64,000 bases of DNA from Arboricoccus pini (lineage in GTDB: Bacteria; Pseudomonadota; Alphaproteobacteria; Geminicoccales; Geminicoccaceae), in the NCBI RefSeq assembly GCF_900187945.1, contig NZ_FYEH01000016.1, forward strand, positions 1 through 64,000, read 5' to 3'. Position numbers and translations under genes: made by a program. The notes beneath the pieces were generated by a model. That model saw only the letters and a list, made by a program, of their open reading frames with translations, was not told where the DNA came from and ran no database searches. Of the stretch, positions 16,865 through 24,685 are shown piece after piece; position 1 is the first letter of the stretch, and every line of letters starts with the position of its first letter.

Positions 16865-17596
16865 ATGGACGGCGGAACCCTGCAGGCCAGCATCCTGCAA
16901 TTCTTCGACTACCAGGTTATCATCGACAATTGGCAGCTCTATCTCTCGGGCGTCTTCGTAACCCTGCAACTGACGGCCCTCTCCTTGATCCTGGGCTTCG
17001 TCCTTGCCGTCCCGATGTCGATCATGCTGACCTCGAGGAAGCCCTGGGTCTGGATGCCCGTCTGGCTCTATGTCTATTGCTTTCGCGGAACGCCGCTTCT
17101 GATCCAGCTTTTCCTTCTTTATTATGGCGCAGGCCAGTTCGCCTTCATTCGCGAGGGATTTCTATGGCCGTTCCTGCGCGAGGCATGGTTTTGCGCCATC
17201 ATTGCCATGGGGCTGAACACGGCAGCCTATCAGGCGGAAATCTTCAGAGGTGCGATCGCCACGACGCCGCGCGGCGAGATCGAGGCGGCGCGTGCCTTCG
17301 GCATGAGCCCCTTTCGGCTCTATAGCCGTATCATTCTGCCCTCGTCCTTTCGCCGCGCTTTGCCTGCCTATGTGAACGAGGTCATCTTCTCGCTGCAGTC
17401 GACCTCGCTTGCGAGTCTCGTCACGCTGATCGACATCACCGGCGCTGCCCGGATCGTGAACAGCCGCTACTACACGCCCTACGAGGCGTTCCTGTCGGCG
17501 GCCGTGCTCTATCTGGTCATCACTTTCGTCATCATCTGGCTGGCTGGCGGCCTCGAGCGGCGCTGGAACGTGCATCTGGCCCGCCCCACGTCCTAG
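16865..17596 (+). CDS. Polar amino-acid ABC transporter permease (HisM type)
   Basis: A 243-residue permease, the second membrane subunit of the transporter. It has the signature FRGTPLLIQLFLLYYG at about residue 77, the EAA loop EIEAARAFGMSPFRLYSRI, and a late segment STSLASLVTLIDITGAARIVNS typical of HisM. The ATG at 16865 follows CTGAGG. No ATPase follows on this strand; the next gene is a YjbQ-family protein. The transporter probably uses the ATPase encoded at 18521-19303 on the other strand. Confidence 0.92.
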   Translation: MDGGTLQASILQFFDYQVIIDNWQLYLSGVFVTLQLTALSLILGFVLAVPMSIMLTSRKPWVWMPVWLYVYCFRGTPLLIQLFLLYYGAGQFAFIREGFLWPFLREAWFCAIIAMGLNTAAYQAEIFRGAIATTPRGEIEAARAFGMSPFRLYSRIILPSSFRRALPAYVNEVIFSLQSTSLASLVTLIDITGAARIVNSRYYTPYEAFLSAAVLYLVITFVIIWLAGGLERRWNVHLARPTS

Positions 17597-17728
17597 CCAG
17601 GACGGCGGCGCCGCCCTTTTCACGCAATCGTGCGTGGCATCCTTGCCCGGTTGCGGCGCGTCCTTGAGGTCTCAGGCGTTAAACGCATGCCCCCTCGCGA
17701 GGGGCCGGCCAGGTTCTTAGGAGGCGAC

Positions 17729-18148
17729 GTGCAGCAGAAGGTTCACGAACTGTCGGTGGCGACTCAGGGAAAGGGACTTTTCGACATCACGCCTGCGGTC
17801 ACCCGCTGGGTCAGCGCGCAAGGCCTGACGACGGGCCTCCTCACCCTTTTTTGCCGCCATACGTCAGCCTCGCTCCTGATCCAGGAAAATGCCGACCCGG
17901 ACGTCCGGACCGACATTCTCGCTTATTTCGAGCGTCTGGCACCGGAAGATCCACGCCGCTACGTGCATAGCATCGAGGGGCCGGACGATATGCCGGCCCA
18001 TCTGCGCGTCGCGCTGACTCAGGTCCAGCTCTCGATTCCCCTCATGGGCGGCCGGCTGGCCCTTGGCACCTGGCAGGGCATCTATCTCTTCGAGCATCGC
18101 TGCCACTCGCAGAACCGCCGCATCGCGCTTCATCTGCTGGGCGATTAG
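17729..18148 (+). CDS. YjbQ / UPF0047 family protein
   Basis: A 139-residue protein of the YjbQ family (secondary thiamine-phosphate synthase-like, function still weakly defined). It carries the hallmarks LFCRHTSASLLIQENADPDV (with the conserved H and E near the active pocket), EGPDDMPAHL, and the C-terminal GTWQGIYLFEHR. GTG 17729 has an excellent TAGGAGG eight bases upstream; longer readings from 17630 lack a site. It stands between the transporter permeases and the decayed VOC gene and has no obvious functional link to either. Confidence 0.9.
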   Translation: MQQKVHELSVATQGKGLFDITPAVTRWVSAQGLTTGLLTLFCRHTSASLLIQENADPDVRTDILAYFERLAPEDPRRYVHSIEGPDDMPAHLRVALTQVQLSIPLMGGRLALGTWQGIYLFEHRCHSQNRRIALHLLGD

Positions 18149-18328
18149 TGGCGACCCGGGAGCGCATGCGCACGATCAGCATTGCTGGAGCGGGTGGCTC
18201 CCTTCGTCATCCGCTCCTCCAGACGATCCAGGGACGGCTGTGGGCGCATTTCGGCCATGGATCGGGTTCCCTTGCGCGGTAGGGTGGGTCGCGACGTCCC
18301 AGCCCTTGGTCGCCGCTGACCTCCAGCG

Positions 18329-18520
18329 TCAAGCCGTGGCGTAGCAGACGGCCTGCAGCTTGTTACCGTCCGGGTCGCGGGCATAGGCGGCGTAGTAATC
18401 GTCGCCGTAATGCGGCCTCGGGCCGGGCTCGCTGGCGGAGCTCCCGCCCAGGCGAAGGGCTGCTTCATGGAGGCGATGGAGCAGCGCGATGCGCGGTAGC
18501 CGCAGGAAACCGCAATAACC
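18329..18520 (-). pseudogene. C-terminal remnant of a glyoxalase/VOC-family protein
   Basis: The minus strand from 18520 to the TGA at 18331-18329 reads about 60 residues ending PRPHYGDDYYAAYARDPDGN then KLQAVCYATA. This is the C-terminal half of a vicinal-oxygen-chelate protein: an ALRLGG helix end, RPHY, the YY-A strand and the RDPDGNK turn with the metal-side Glu position replaced by Gln (LQAVC for the usual IEAVC). The frame is closed at its upstream edge by the TAA of the ATPase gene, so there is no start codon and no N-terminal domain. The gene has been truncated, probably by the event that placed the ATPase here. Confidence 0.75.
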
Positions 18521-19303
18521 TTATCCGCCCTGACGGTAGCGCTCCAGGAACTGGATCAGGCGCGGGGAGCGGGGATTATTGAAGAGTTCCTGTGGCGGGC
18601 CTTCCTCCTCGATCAGGCCCTGGTGCAGGAAGATGACGCGGTTCGCGACATCGCGGGCAAAGCTCATCTCATGCGTGACGACGATCATGGTGCGCCCTTC
18701 GTCGGCGAGATCGCGCATGACCTTCAAGACCTCGCCGACGAGCTCGGGGTCGAGGGCGGAGGTGGGCTCGTCGAAGAGGAGGACGGTCGGGTCCATGGCG
18801 AGGGCCCGGGCGATGGCGACGCGCTGCTGCTGGCCGCCCGAGAGAAAGCCGGGATATTGCGCGTCGCGGCCGGAGAGGCCGACCTTGGCGAGCAGGGCCT
18901 GGGCCCGATCTATGGCATCGCGCCTCGACATGCCCAGAACATGGACGGGGGCTTCGATGACGTTTTGAAGGACGGTCATGTGGGCCCAGAGATTGAACTG
19001 CTGGAAGACCATGCCAAGTCGGGTGCGCATTCTTTCCAGCTGCTTGCGGTCGGCGGCCTGGAGCTGGCCCCCCTGGCCCGGTTTGAGGTCAATTTCCTCG
19101 CCGTCGACGATGATGCGACCTTTGTCGGGGTGCTCCAGGAGGTTGATGCAGCGCAGGAACGTGCTCTTGCCGGAACCCGAGGCGCCCAGCATGGCGATGA
19201 CTTCGCCTTTGTGGGCGGTGATGCTCAGGCCCTTTAGGACCTCCATCTTGCCGAAGCTCTTGTGGATATCGACGGTGCGAAGGGCTTCTTGGGCGTGCTG
19301 CAA
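18521..19303 (-). CDS. Polar amino-acid ABC transporter ATP-binding protein (HisP type)
   Basis: A 260-residue ATPase. Walker A is GASGSGKST (about residue 40), the Q-loop is MVFQQFNLW, the signature is [15 protein letters not shown], Walker B is [12 protein letters not shown] and the H-loop is VVTHEM. The insertion [21 protein letters not shown] is typical of histidine/ornithine transporter ATPases. The start is TTG at 19303 with AGGA nine bases upstream. It is inverted relative to the permeases (16080, 16865) and divergent from the second binding protein (19582), whose promoter region it shares. It is the only ATPase of this type here and probably serves both binding proteins. Confidence 0.92.
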   Translation of the reverse strand: MQHAQEALRTVDIHKSFGKMEVLKGLSITAHKGEVIAMLGASGSGKSTFLRCINLLEHPDKGRIIVDGEEIDLKPGQGGQLQAADRKQLERMRTRLGMVFQQFNLWAHMTVLQNVIEAPVHVLGMSRRDAIDRAQALLAKVGLSGRDAQYPGFLSGGQQQRVAIARALAMDPTVLLFDEPTSALDPELVGEVLKVMRDLADEGRTMIVVTHEMSFARDVANRVIFLHQGLIEEEGPPQELFNNPRSPRLIQFLERYRQGG

Positions 19304-19581
19304 CGGCGGGCATCCTGCTCTTGATCGGTCAGCGAGCGTGCGGTGCGTGTTGCTTGAGGGTCAAGTCGTCCTGGCATCTGCCGGGGCGCGGGCGAGGAAG
19401 AATGACCCTGCGGCAATGAATGAAGGCATGACGCGCGCTTGGACAGACGCACGCGAATCCTTCTGTGACTTTCACCGCGCACTTTGCTAGCTGACGGTGC
19501 CCCAAGCAAGAAACGCGCAGGCTGGACCGGGAACAGGCCGGTCTTTGGTGATTGGGCAAAGATCGCGCTCGTTGGAGAAGC

Positions 19582-20445
19582 ATGATGAACAGCAGAAATT
19601 TATGGGCGGCCCTGGTCTTCGTGGCCGCCATCGGCCAGCCGGCCCTGGCGGAGGCCGCGGGCAAGGTTATGGCCAAGCCGGCGGCGAAGGCGGCACCGGC
19701 CGCTGGCGAGACATCCATGATGACGGGGGGCGATCCCAAGTGGCCGGTGGCCAAGGTGGGCTTGGATGGCACCTTTCCGCCCTTCAGCACGGTCGATGCC
19801 AAGGGTGTGGTCAAGGGCTTCGATCCCGACATGGCGCGAGCGATCTGCGAGCAGATGCAGGTGCGCTGCAAATTCATGCGTATCGACAACATGGCGGATG
19901 CGATCCCCGATCTGCAGGCCGGCAAGTACGATGCGATCGTGGCCTCGATGTCGATGACCGCCTGGCGGCGCAGCCAGGTCGACTTCACCAACAAATATTA
20001 TCAGCCGCCCGCCAAGTTCATCGCCAAGGAGGGGACCAAGATCGATTTCGCCAATCTGTCGGGTCAGCGCATCGCCGTGCAGCGTAATTCTCTGCATGAC
20101 AAATATCTAAGCGCCGTCCTGGCGGCAAAGACGACGGTCCTGCGCTACCAGACGCTGGAGGAGGCGGAGGCGGCGCTGCGAGCGGCCAAGGCCGATCTGG
20201 TGCTGGGCGATTCGCTGGCCCTGCAGGAAGGTTTTCTTTCGACCAAAGACGGACGGGGTTATGCCTTTGTCGGGCCCGATCTGGCGAGCGAGCAATGGTT
20301 CGGCAGTGGTGCCGGCATCGCGGTTCGCAAGGGCGACACGGCGTTGCGCGACCAGATCAACCAGGCGATCGCAAAGGTGCGGGCCTCGGGTCAGTATCAG
20401 GCGATCGCCAACCGCTATTTTGCCTTCAACATCTATGGCAGCTAG
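19582..20445 (+). CDS. Second periplasmic amino-acid binding protein (lysine/arginine/histidine type)
   Basis: A 287-residue paralogue of the binding protein at 15246. The signal peptide (AALVFVAAIGQPALA) is followed by an unusual alanine, lysine and proline-rich linker of about 25 residues (KVMAKPAAKAAPAAGETS) before the normal start KVGLDGTFPPFSTVDAKGVV. Ligand-side segments DAIPDLQAGKYDAIVASMSMT and YQTLEEAEAALRAAKADLVL match. ATG 19582 (or 19585) follows GGAGAAG. It is divergent from the ATPase. Differences in the pocket from the first copy suggest a different preferred amino acid, which is inference. Confidence 0.9.
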   Translation: MMNSRNLWAALVFVAAIGQPALAEAAGKVMAKPAAKAAPAAGETSMMTGGDPKWPVAKVGLDGTFPPFSTVDAKGVVKGFDPDMARAICEQMQVRCKFMRIDNMADAIPDLQAGKYDAIVASMSMTAWRRSQVDFTNKYYQPPAKFIAKEGTKIDFANLSGQRIAVQRNSLHDKYLSAVLAAKTTVLRYQTLEEAEAALRAAKADLVLGDSLALQEGFLSTKDGRGYAFVGPDLASEQWFGSGAGIAVRKGDTALRDQINQAIAKVRASGQYQAIANRYFAFNIYGS

Positions 20446-20557
20446 GGGCGGCTCCTGGGATTGATAGGCAGGTGACAGCGGCCGATGGCGAGCCACATCG
20501 ACGCCTGGATGGGTGCTCCAGGTCGAGCGTTCAGCCGGTAGCCTCGAGGATGGGCGG

Positions 20558-21448
20558 ATGTGGGCGGTGGCGCGGATCGGGAGGAGGATGCCCTGGTACG
20601 ATCAGGGTGGCCGGTTTTCGGGCCTGAAGCTGGCAACGTTGCTCTGCCTCCTGGCACCGGCTGTCTGGGTGCTCCTGCAGATCCCCTTGGAGTTGCTCGA
20701 GCCGCGGCCGGTGACGCTGGCGATACACGCGACGGGGCTTTGGGCGATCCGATTCCTGCTCCTGACCCTCTTCGTCACGCCCTGCCGGCGGATTTTCCTC
20801 TGGCCCCGCGTCTTCATTCTCAGGCGCATGCTGGGCCTCTCGGTGCTGGCCTACGCGCTTGGCCATTTTTGCCTCTTCATCGTCGACAAGGCCTTCGATC
20901 TCGGCGTCGTCGCGAACGAACTGGTCCTGCGCTATTATCTGACGATCGGCCTCCTGGCGCTCTTCTTCCTCATCGCCCTTGGGGTCACCTCGACCGACTT
21001 GGCGCTGCGTCGGATGGGCATCCGGCGCTGGCGGCGGCTGCATGGGCTGGTCTATCCGGCCCTCTTTTTGGCCCTCGTTCATTTTTTCATGCAGTCGAAG
21101 CTGGACGTGACGCAGCCGACCCTGCTGACCGGTCTCGCCCTCTGGCTCATGCTCTATCGTCTGGTCGATCGGCGCTTTGGGCGACAGCGGGCTCTGGGGC
21201 CGGTCTGGCTGTTGTCTTTGACAGTCGCGACCACGGCGCTGACGGCGCTGGGGGAGGCGCTTTATTATCATCTGGCGATAGGTGCGCCGGCGATCTTGGT
21301 ACTACGCGCCAATCTCAGTCTCGGCCCTGCCGGCTGGCGACCGGCGCTCATCGTTACCCTCTCGGGGTTGGCCGTCGTCATCGTGGCGACGCTGCGCCGG
21401 CTGGCCAGGCACGCGGCCCGGCCGATGGATGGGGGGCTCCCGCAATAA
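20558..21448 (+). CDS. msrQ: MsrQ-like haem-binding membrane protein (YedZ family)
   Basis: A protein of about 296 residues with six to eight membrane helices. MsrQ passes electrons from the quinone pool to the periplasmic methionine sulfoxide reductase MsrP. Likely haem ligands are the histidines in YALGHFCLF, RLHGLVYP and LALVHFF; ATGLWAIRFLLLTLFVTPCRR and PRVFILRRMLGL are family features. Start choice lies between ATG 20558 and ATG 20588 (the latter abuts GGAGGAGG too closely). The C-terminus is about 80 residues longer than E. coli MsrQ and adds one or two helices. No msrP lies beside it in the window. Confidence 0.82.
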   Translation: MWAVARIGRRMPWYDQGGRFSGLKLATLLCLLAPAVWVLLQIPLELLEPRPVTLAIHATGLWAIRFLLLTLFVTPCRRIFLWPRVFILRRMLGLSVLAYALGHFCLFIVDKAFDLGVVANELVLRYYLTIGLLALFFLIALGVTSTDLALRRMGIRRWRRLHGLVYPALFLALVHFFMQSKLDVTQPTLLTGLALWLMLYRLVDRRFGRQRALGPVWLLSLTVATTALTALGEALYYHLAIGAPAILVLRANLSLGPAGWRPALIVTLSGLAVVIVATLRRLARHAARPMDGGLPQ

Positions 21449-21545
21449 TGGTGACCCGCCGAGACCGGCTGATGTCGCTTTTGGCGCGGCTGGCCATCTT
21501 TCGTCCTGGCCGGAGCGCTGCTAGGTTCTGCCCGCATCGCGAGAT

Positions 21546-21620
21546 TGGGGCGTCGCCAAGCGGTAAGGCACCGGATTTTGATTCCGGCATTCGTAGGTTC
21601 GAATCCTACCGCCCCAGCCA
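21546..21620 (+). tRNA. tRNA-Gln (anticodon TTG)
   Basis: A 75-base cloverleaf. The acceptor stem TGGGGCG pairs with CGCCCCA (21610-21616), the anticodon stem CCGGA/TCCGG encloses the loop TTTTGAT with anticodon TTG at 21578-21580, and the T-arm GTAGG-TTCGAAT-CCTAC is perfect. The discriminator is G and CCA is encoded. The U-A first pair (T1-A72) is a glutamine identity feature. Confidence 0.97.
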
Positions 21621-22412
21621 TACCTTCCCATGATCCATGTTGCTCGACGATATCCGGGACTTAAGGTTCTGGTGTGGGCAGAATTGACATGTTCTCTATC
21701 CGTCGAGACCGTTGCCCGAGTTGGCTAGCACTGAGCGGTCGCGCTCCCTTTGCGAGGCCTGCCGGTCGCCGGAGCCGAGGTTGGCTTGTGCGAGAAGCTG
21801 CTGATACGCCCGCTGGGTGAGCCTTCATCTCGATTTTCATGGCGGCGCTGGGGTTGAGCTACGTTCTCCAGTTCCGATAGTGCAAAGCGCGGGCTCGGTC
21901 GGCCGTTGCGTGCCGCCGTTATTTCCCGGCATTTTGCGGTATGGCAACATGGTCATGCCGATCCGGCGGCTGGTCGCCTTCATCGTCACGTTCGGCATGA
22001 GTCCTCGGCCTTTGGTACTTCTTGATGCGCACGGTCACCGGCCGGGCGATACGCGCGGCGGCGCGGAACCAGACAGGCGCCGCCCTGCAGGGCATCAGCA
22101 GGCCAGTTCGCCCCCACGATGGGTAGTCTTGATCGTGCTCCTCATCCTGGCCTCCGCCCGGCCTGCTGGGCCGCCGCGAATGACGACGACGACGGCGGCT
22201 TTGTTGCCACTGGGGTTCCGTCATTACTGGCAGACGGTCATCCTCCTCCTCGGCATCACCGCGACGGTGCTGCTGGACCATCGGCTGATCACGACGATGG
22301 ACGGTCTCTCCCATGGGACTTGGCGTCTATGCCATGACGCTGATGACGATATCGGGCGGCCTGTCATCGAGGGCGCGGCAAGGCTATCTGGCCTCTAGGC
22401 CAGGAGACAGCC
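21621..22412. other. 792-base region without a supported gene; possible decayed membrane-protein gene
   Basis: No intact gene is convincing. A plus-strand frame at 21817-22398 contains two hydrophobic runs (VVLIVLLILASA and FRHYWQTVILLLGITATVLL), and a different frame just downstream (about 22316-22398) reads GLGVYAMTLMTISGGL. That suggests a membrane protein broken by a frameshift. I cannot name a parent family, and composition alone could produce these runs. The stretch lies between tRNA-Gln and the MocR regulator, a plausible site for insertion and loss. Confidence 0.35.
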
Positions 22413-23873
22413 TCAGACGAAGGAGACGATCGAGGAGGACGGCGTCTCCATGATCGAGCGCAGTTTGCGCAGGCTGAGGCGCAGATCCTCGTGCCGGTCG
22501 ACGCCGCCAAGGCAGAGCCTTACCCCCAAGGGCGCGAGAGTGGCGTTCACGGAATCGGGCGGCGAGACCAGAATGCCGTTGCTGTGTGCAGCGAAATAGA
22601 AGCTGGCGCTTGTCCAATCCTCGCCGAGATTGAGCCAGACATGATTGCCTGGGCTGGGGTTTGGCAACTCCTCACGCACATGCCCGCTCAGTTCTTCTTG
22701 GAAGATCTTGTAGCGCGCGCGGGCTTCCGTCCGGCTCGCGGCGATCACGTCTTGCAGCGCGCCGGACTTTATCATCCGGCTTGCTGCTTCCACCAGAAAG
22801 GACGAGCTCATCCAGCTGGTCGCATGGAGGAAGAGAATGGCGCGATCCATCAAAGCCGGCGGAATGACCGCCATGCCGACCCGGAATGCCGGCAGGAGGC
22901 ATTTGGAGAAGCTCTCGATATAAATCGTCTGGTCGGGCAGAAGCTCGGCAAAGGAAATCGGCGCGGTCTCGGCGAAAAATCCATAGACATTGTCTTCGAT
23001 GATCATCAGCCGGTGGCGTTCCGCCACCTTGGCGATGGCCCGTCGGCGCGCCTCGCTCATGGTCCTTGCCGTCGGCGTCTGCAGGGTCGGCATCAGATAG
23101 ACGCAGTGGATGTCATAGGCGCCGCAGGCCTCGTCCAGGGCCTCGGGGAGCATGCCTTGTGCGTCCATGGCAATGCCGGTCAGCCCGATATTGTTAACAT
23201 CCGCCACCGCCTTGAAGCCGAAATAGGTGAGGGCGTCCGTGGCGACGCTCTGGCCAGGTTTCGTCGACAGTCGGATAGCGATGTCGATGGCGTGCTGCGC
23301 GCCGTTGCAGATGATCAGCTGATCGGGACTGGGCTTGAAGGACTGCCTTGCCATCCAGCCGGCGATGACTTCCCGGTGCTCGGGACGCCCCTGATGCTGA
23401 TGGTAGGCAAAAAGTTCCTCTAGATAGGGAGAGTTCAGGGTTTCTTGCATAGCGCGCTGCAAGGTCTCGAGCTGTGAGTGGCGCGGCGGCTGGTTCAAGC
23501 CCAGATTGATGAAATCGGCATTACGTGCCAATGGCGGCTTGGGTGCGGCCTTGCCGATCGCGAAGGTGCCCTGGCCCACATGGCTTGAGAGGTAGCCTCG
23601 GCTTTGTGCCTCGCGATAAGCCTTGCTGACCGTGCCAATGCTGAGGCCGAGGTCGCGCGCAAGATCGCGATGCGGCGGCAGGCGGTCGCCCGGGCGCAGC
23701 CGGCCACTTTCGATATCCGTGCTCAGGGCCTGAACCAGGGAAAGGTAGGGCGGCAGCTTATTGTCGAGTTTGGTGGGATGCCAGAGCGAACCGGAAGATG
23801 CTGATGTATTGTCGGCTTGTTTCTGTTTAGGATTCAGCGTCATTCCAGTTCCGATGTCGTCCGCGCCCTTCAT
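22413..23873 (-). CDS. MocR-type (GntR/aminotransferase fusion) transcriptional regulator
   Basis: A 486-residue protein with an N-terminal GntR winged helix (residues 40-105, SLVQALSTDIESGRLRPGDR, RDLARDLGLSIGTVSKAYRE) joined to a fold-type-I aminotransferase-like domain. The PLP lysine is visible in IESFSKCLLPAFRVGM, and the Asp and Asn of the cofactor pocket in MIIEDNVYG. MocR proteins sense PLP adducts or amino compounds and control adjacent genes. The start may be ATG 23873 or the internal ATG 23843. A 12-base direct repeat brackets the start. Likely targets are the oxidase operon at 24686 or the lost GMC gene. Confidence 0.92.
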   Translation of the reverse strand: MKGADDIGTGMTLNPKQKQADNTSASSGSLWHPTKLDNKLPPYLSLVQALSTDIESGRLRPGDRLPPHRDLARDLGLSIGTVSKAYREAQSRGYLSSHVGQGTFAIGKAAPKPPLARNADFINLGLNQPPRHSQLETLQRAMQETLNSPYLEELFAYHQHQGRPEHREVIAGWMARQSFKPSPDQLIICNGAQHAIDIAIRLSTKPGQSVATDALTYFGFKAVADVNNIGLTGIAMDAQGMLPEALDEACGAYDIHCVYLMPTLQTPTARTMSEARRRAIAKVAERHRLMIIEDNVYGFFAETAPISFAELLPDQTIYIESFSKCLLPAFRVGMAVIPPALMDRAILFLHATSWMSSSFLVEAASRMIKSGALQDVIAASRTEARARYKIFQEELSGHVREELPNPSPGNHVWLNLGEDWTSASFYFAAHSNGILVSPPDSVNATLAPLGVRLCLGGVDRHEDLRLSLRKLRSIMETPSSSIVSFV

Positions 23874-23896
23874 TTTAAACTACATGATGTATTGTC
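23802..23896. promoter_or_regulatory. 12-bp direct repeat around the MocR gene start (candidate operator)
   Basis: TGATGTATTGTC occurs at 23802-23813, within the 5' codons of the MocR gene, and again at 23885-23896, just upstream of its first ATG. The copies are identical, in the same orientation and 83 bases apart. MocR/PdxR/TauR-type regulators are known to bind direct repeats near their own promoters, so this is a reasonable autoregulatory site. The upstream copy is next to AT-rich TTTAAA sequence. Confidence 0.45.
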
Positions 23897-24170
23897 TTAG
23901 GTCAATTCGCGCGGCGCTGGCAGCACGCTCGGCAAGGTCAGGCCTGATTTGATCAAACCGGCCGCTTCCTCACCGATCTTGAAGGTGGCGGCATCCGTGT
24001 TGGCTGAGACAATGCGCGGCATAATCGATGCGTCTTTGGCCCGCAATCCTCGACGCCGCCGGCCTTGAGGTGATCGCCGACCACGAACTGCGGATCGCTC
24101 TATCTTGCAGGTCCCGAGCGGATGATAGGTGGTATCTGCGCTCACCCACCTGCCTTGAGAAGGACGGCCC
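23897..24170 (-). pseudogene. C-terminal remnant of a GMC-family (choline dehydrogenase-like) oxidoreductase
   Basis: The minus strand reads TTYHPLGTCKI, then after a frame change DPQFVVGDHLKAGGVED, then back to the first frame KDASIMPRIVSANTDAATFK and IGEEAAGLI. These are in order the active-site HP-GTC motif, the DP..V.D..L.V.GV connector and the DASIMP...N..A FAD-binding end of GMC oxidoreductases. The middle segment is in another frame, so at least two indels are present, and no N-terminal FAD-binding part is visible upstream. The stop is TAA at 23899-23897. The gene is dead; it lies directly upstream of the MocR gene in the same direction. Confidence 0.8.
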
Positions 24171-24685
24171 GCGTCAGCGCACATGACCCCTTGAGGGCGG
24201 CGCCCGATACGTGTCTTTCGCGGCCCATGGTCAGCCTCTCCGCTCCTGTCGCGTCCCCGCCCTACCGGCCGGTAATTTCAACATGAGATGCAAAGCCGGC
24301 CGCACGCCCTCGACATTGACAATGCTACGCAAAGAGGATCATTGTCGTACGTCATATGGTTCATTGAGACATGACAATAACTTTGCGCGCAACCACGGAA
24401 GCACGGAATTATCAGGTCGCGTCGTTCCGGACGGTCGGGCTGGCCAGCCTGAATGTGCTGAGATTGAAGATATGGCAACGCATGGGGCGGCCGCATGACT
24501 GGTCTGACCGAGGTCTTCGCGCTTGTCGTTACGCATGCGGCGGGACAGCAAGTCCTGGGCATCGTGAGCGGCATCTGCCCGCGTGCGGCCGAAGTGTCCT
24601 AGGGCGGCATGGCGCCAACCGTTTTCATAAGGCCGCAGCAAATGCCAGATCCCTGCACCGCCGCACGCTGATCGGGTCATAATCA
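24171..24685. other. Intergenic stretch with no supported gene
   Basis: About 515 bases between the GMC remnant and the oxidase gene. It holds a 35-codon frame at 24495-24602 (start MTGLTEVFALVVTHAAG) that I cannot assign and no clear ribosome site. An AT-richer patch around 24320-24410 may contain the promoter of the oxidase operon. Part of this stretch could be further decayed GMC sequence, but I see no motif to prove it. Confidence 0.35.

Noticed and set aside
21546-21620. Genomic-island attachment site at tRNA-Gln
   Set aside because: No integrase and no repeat of the tRNA 3' end was seen in the flanking sequence.
24495-24602. 35-codon frame starting MTGLTEVFAL
   Set aside because: It looks protein-like but is too short to assign and has no clear ribosome site.
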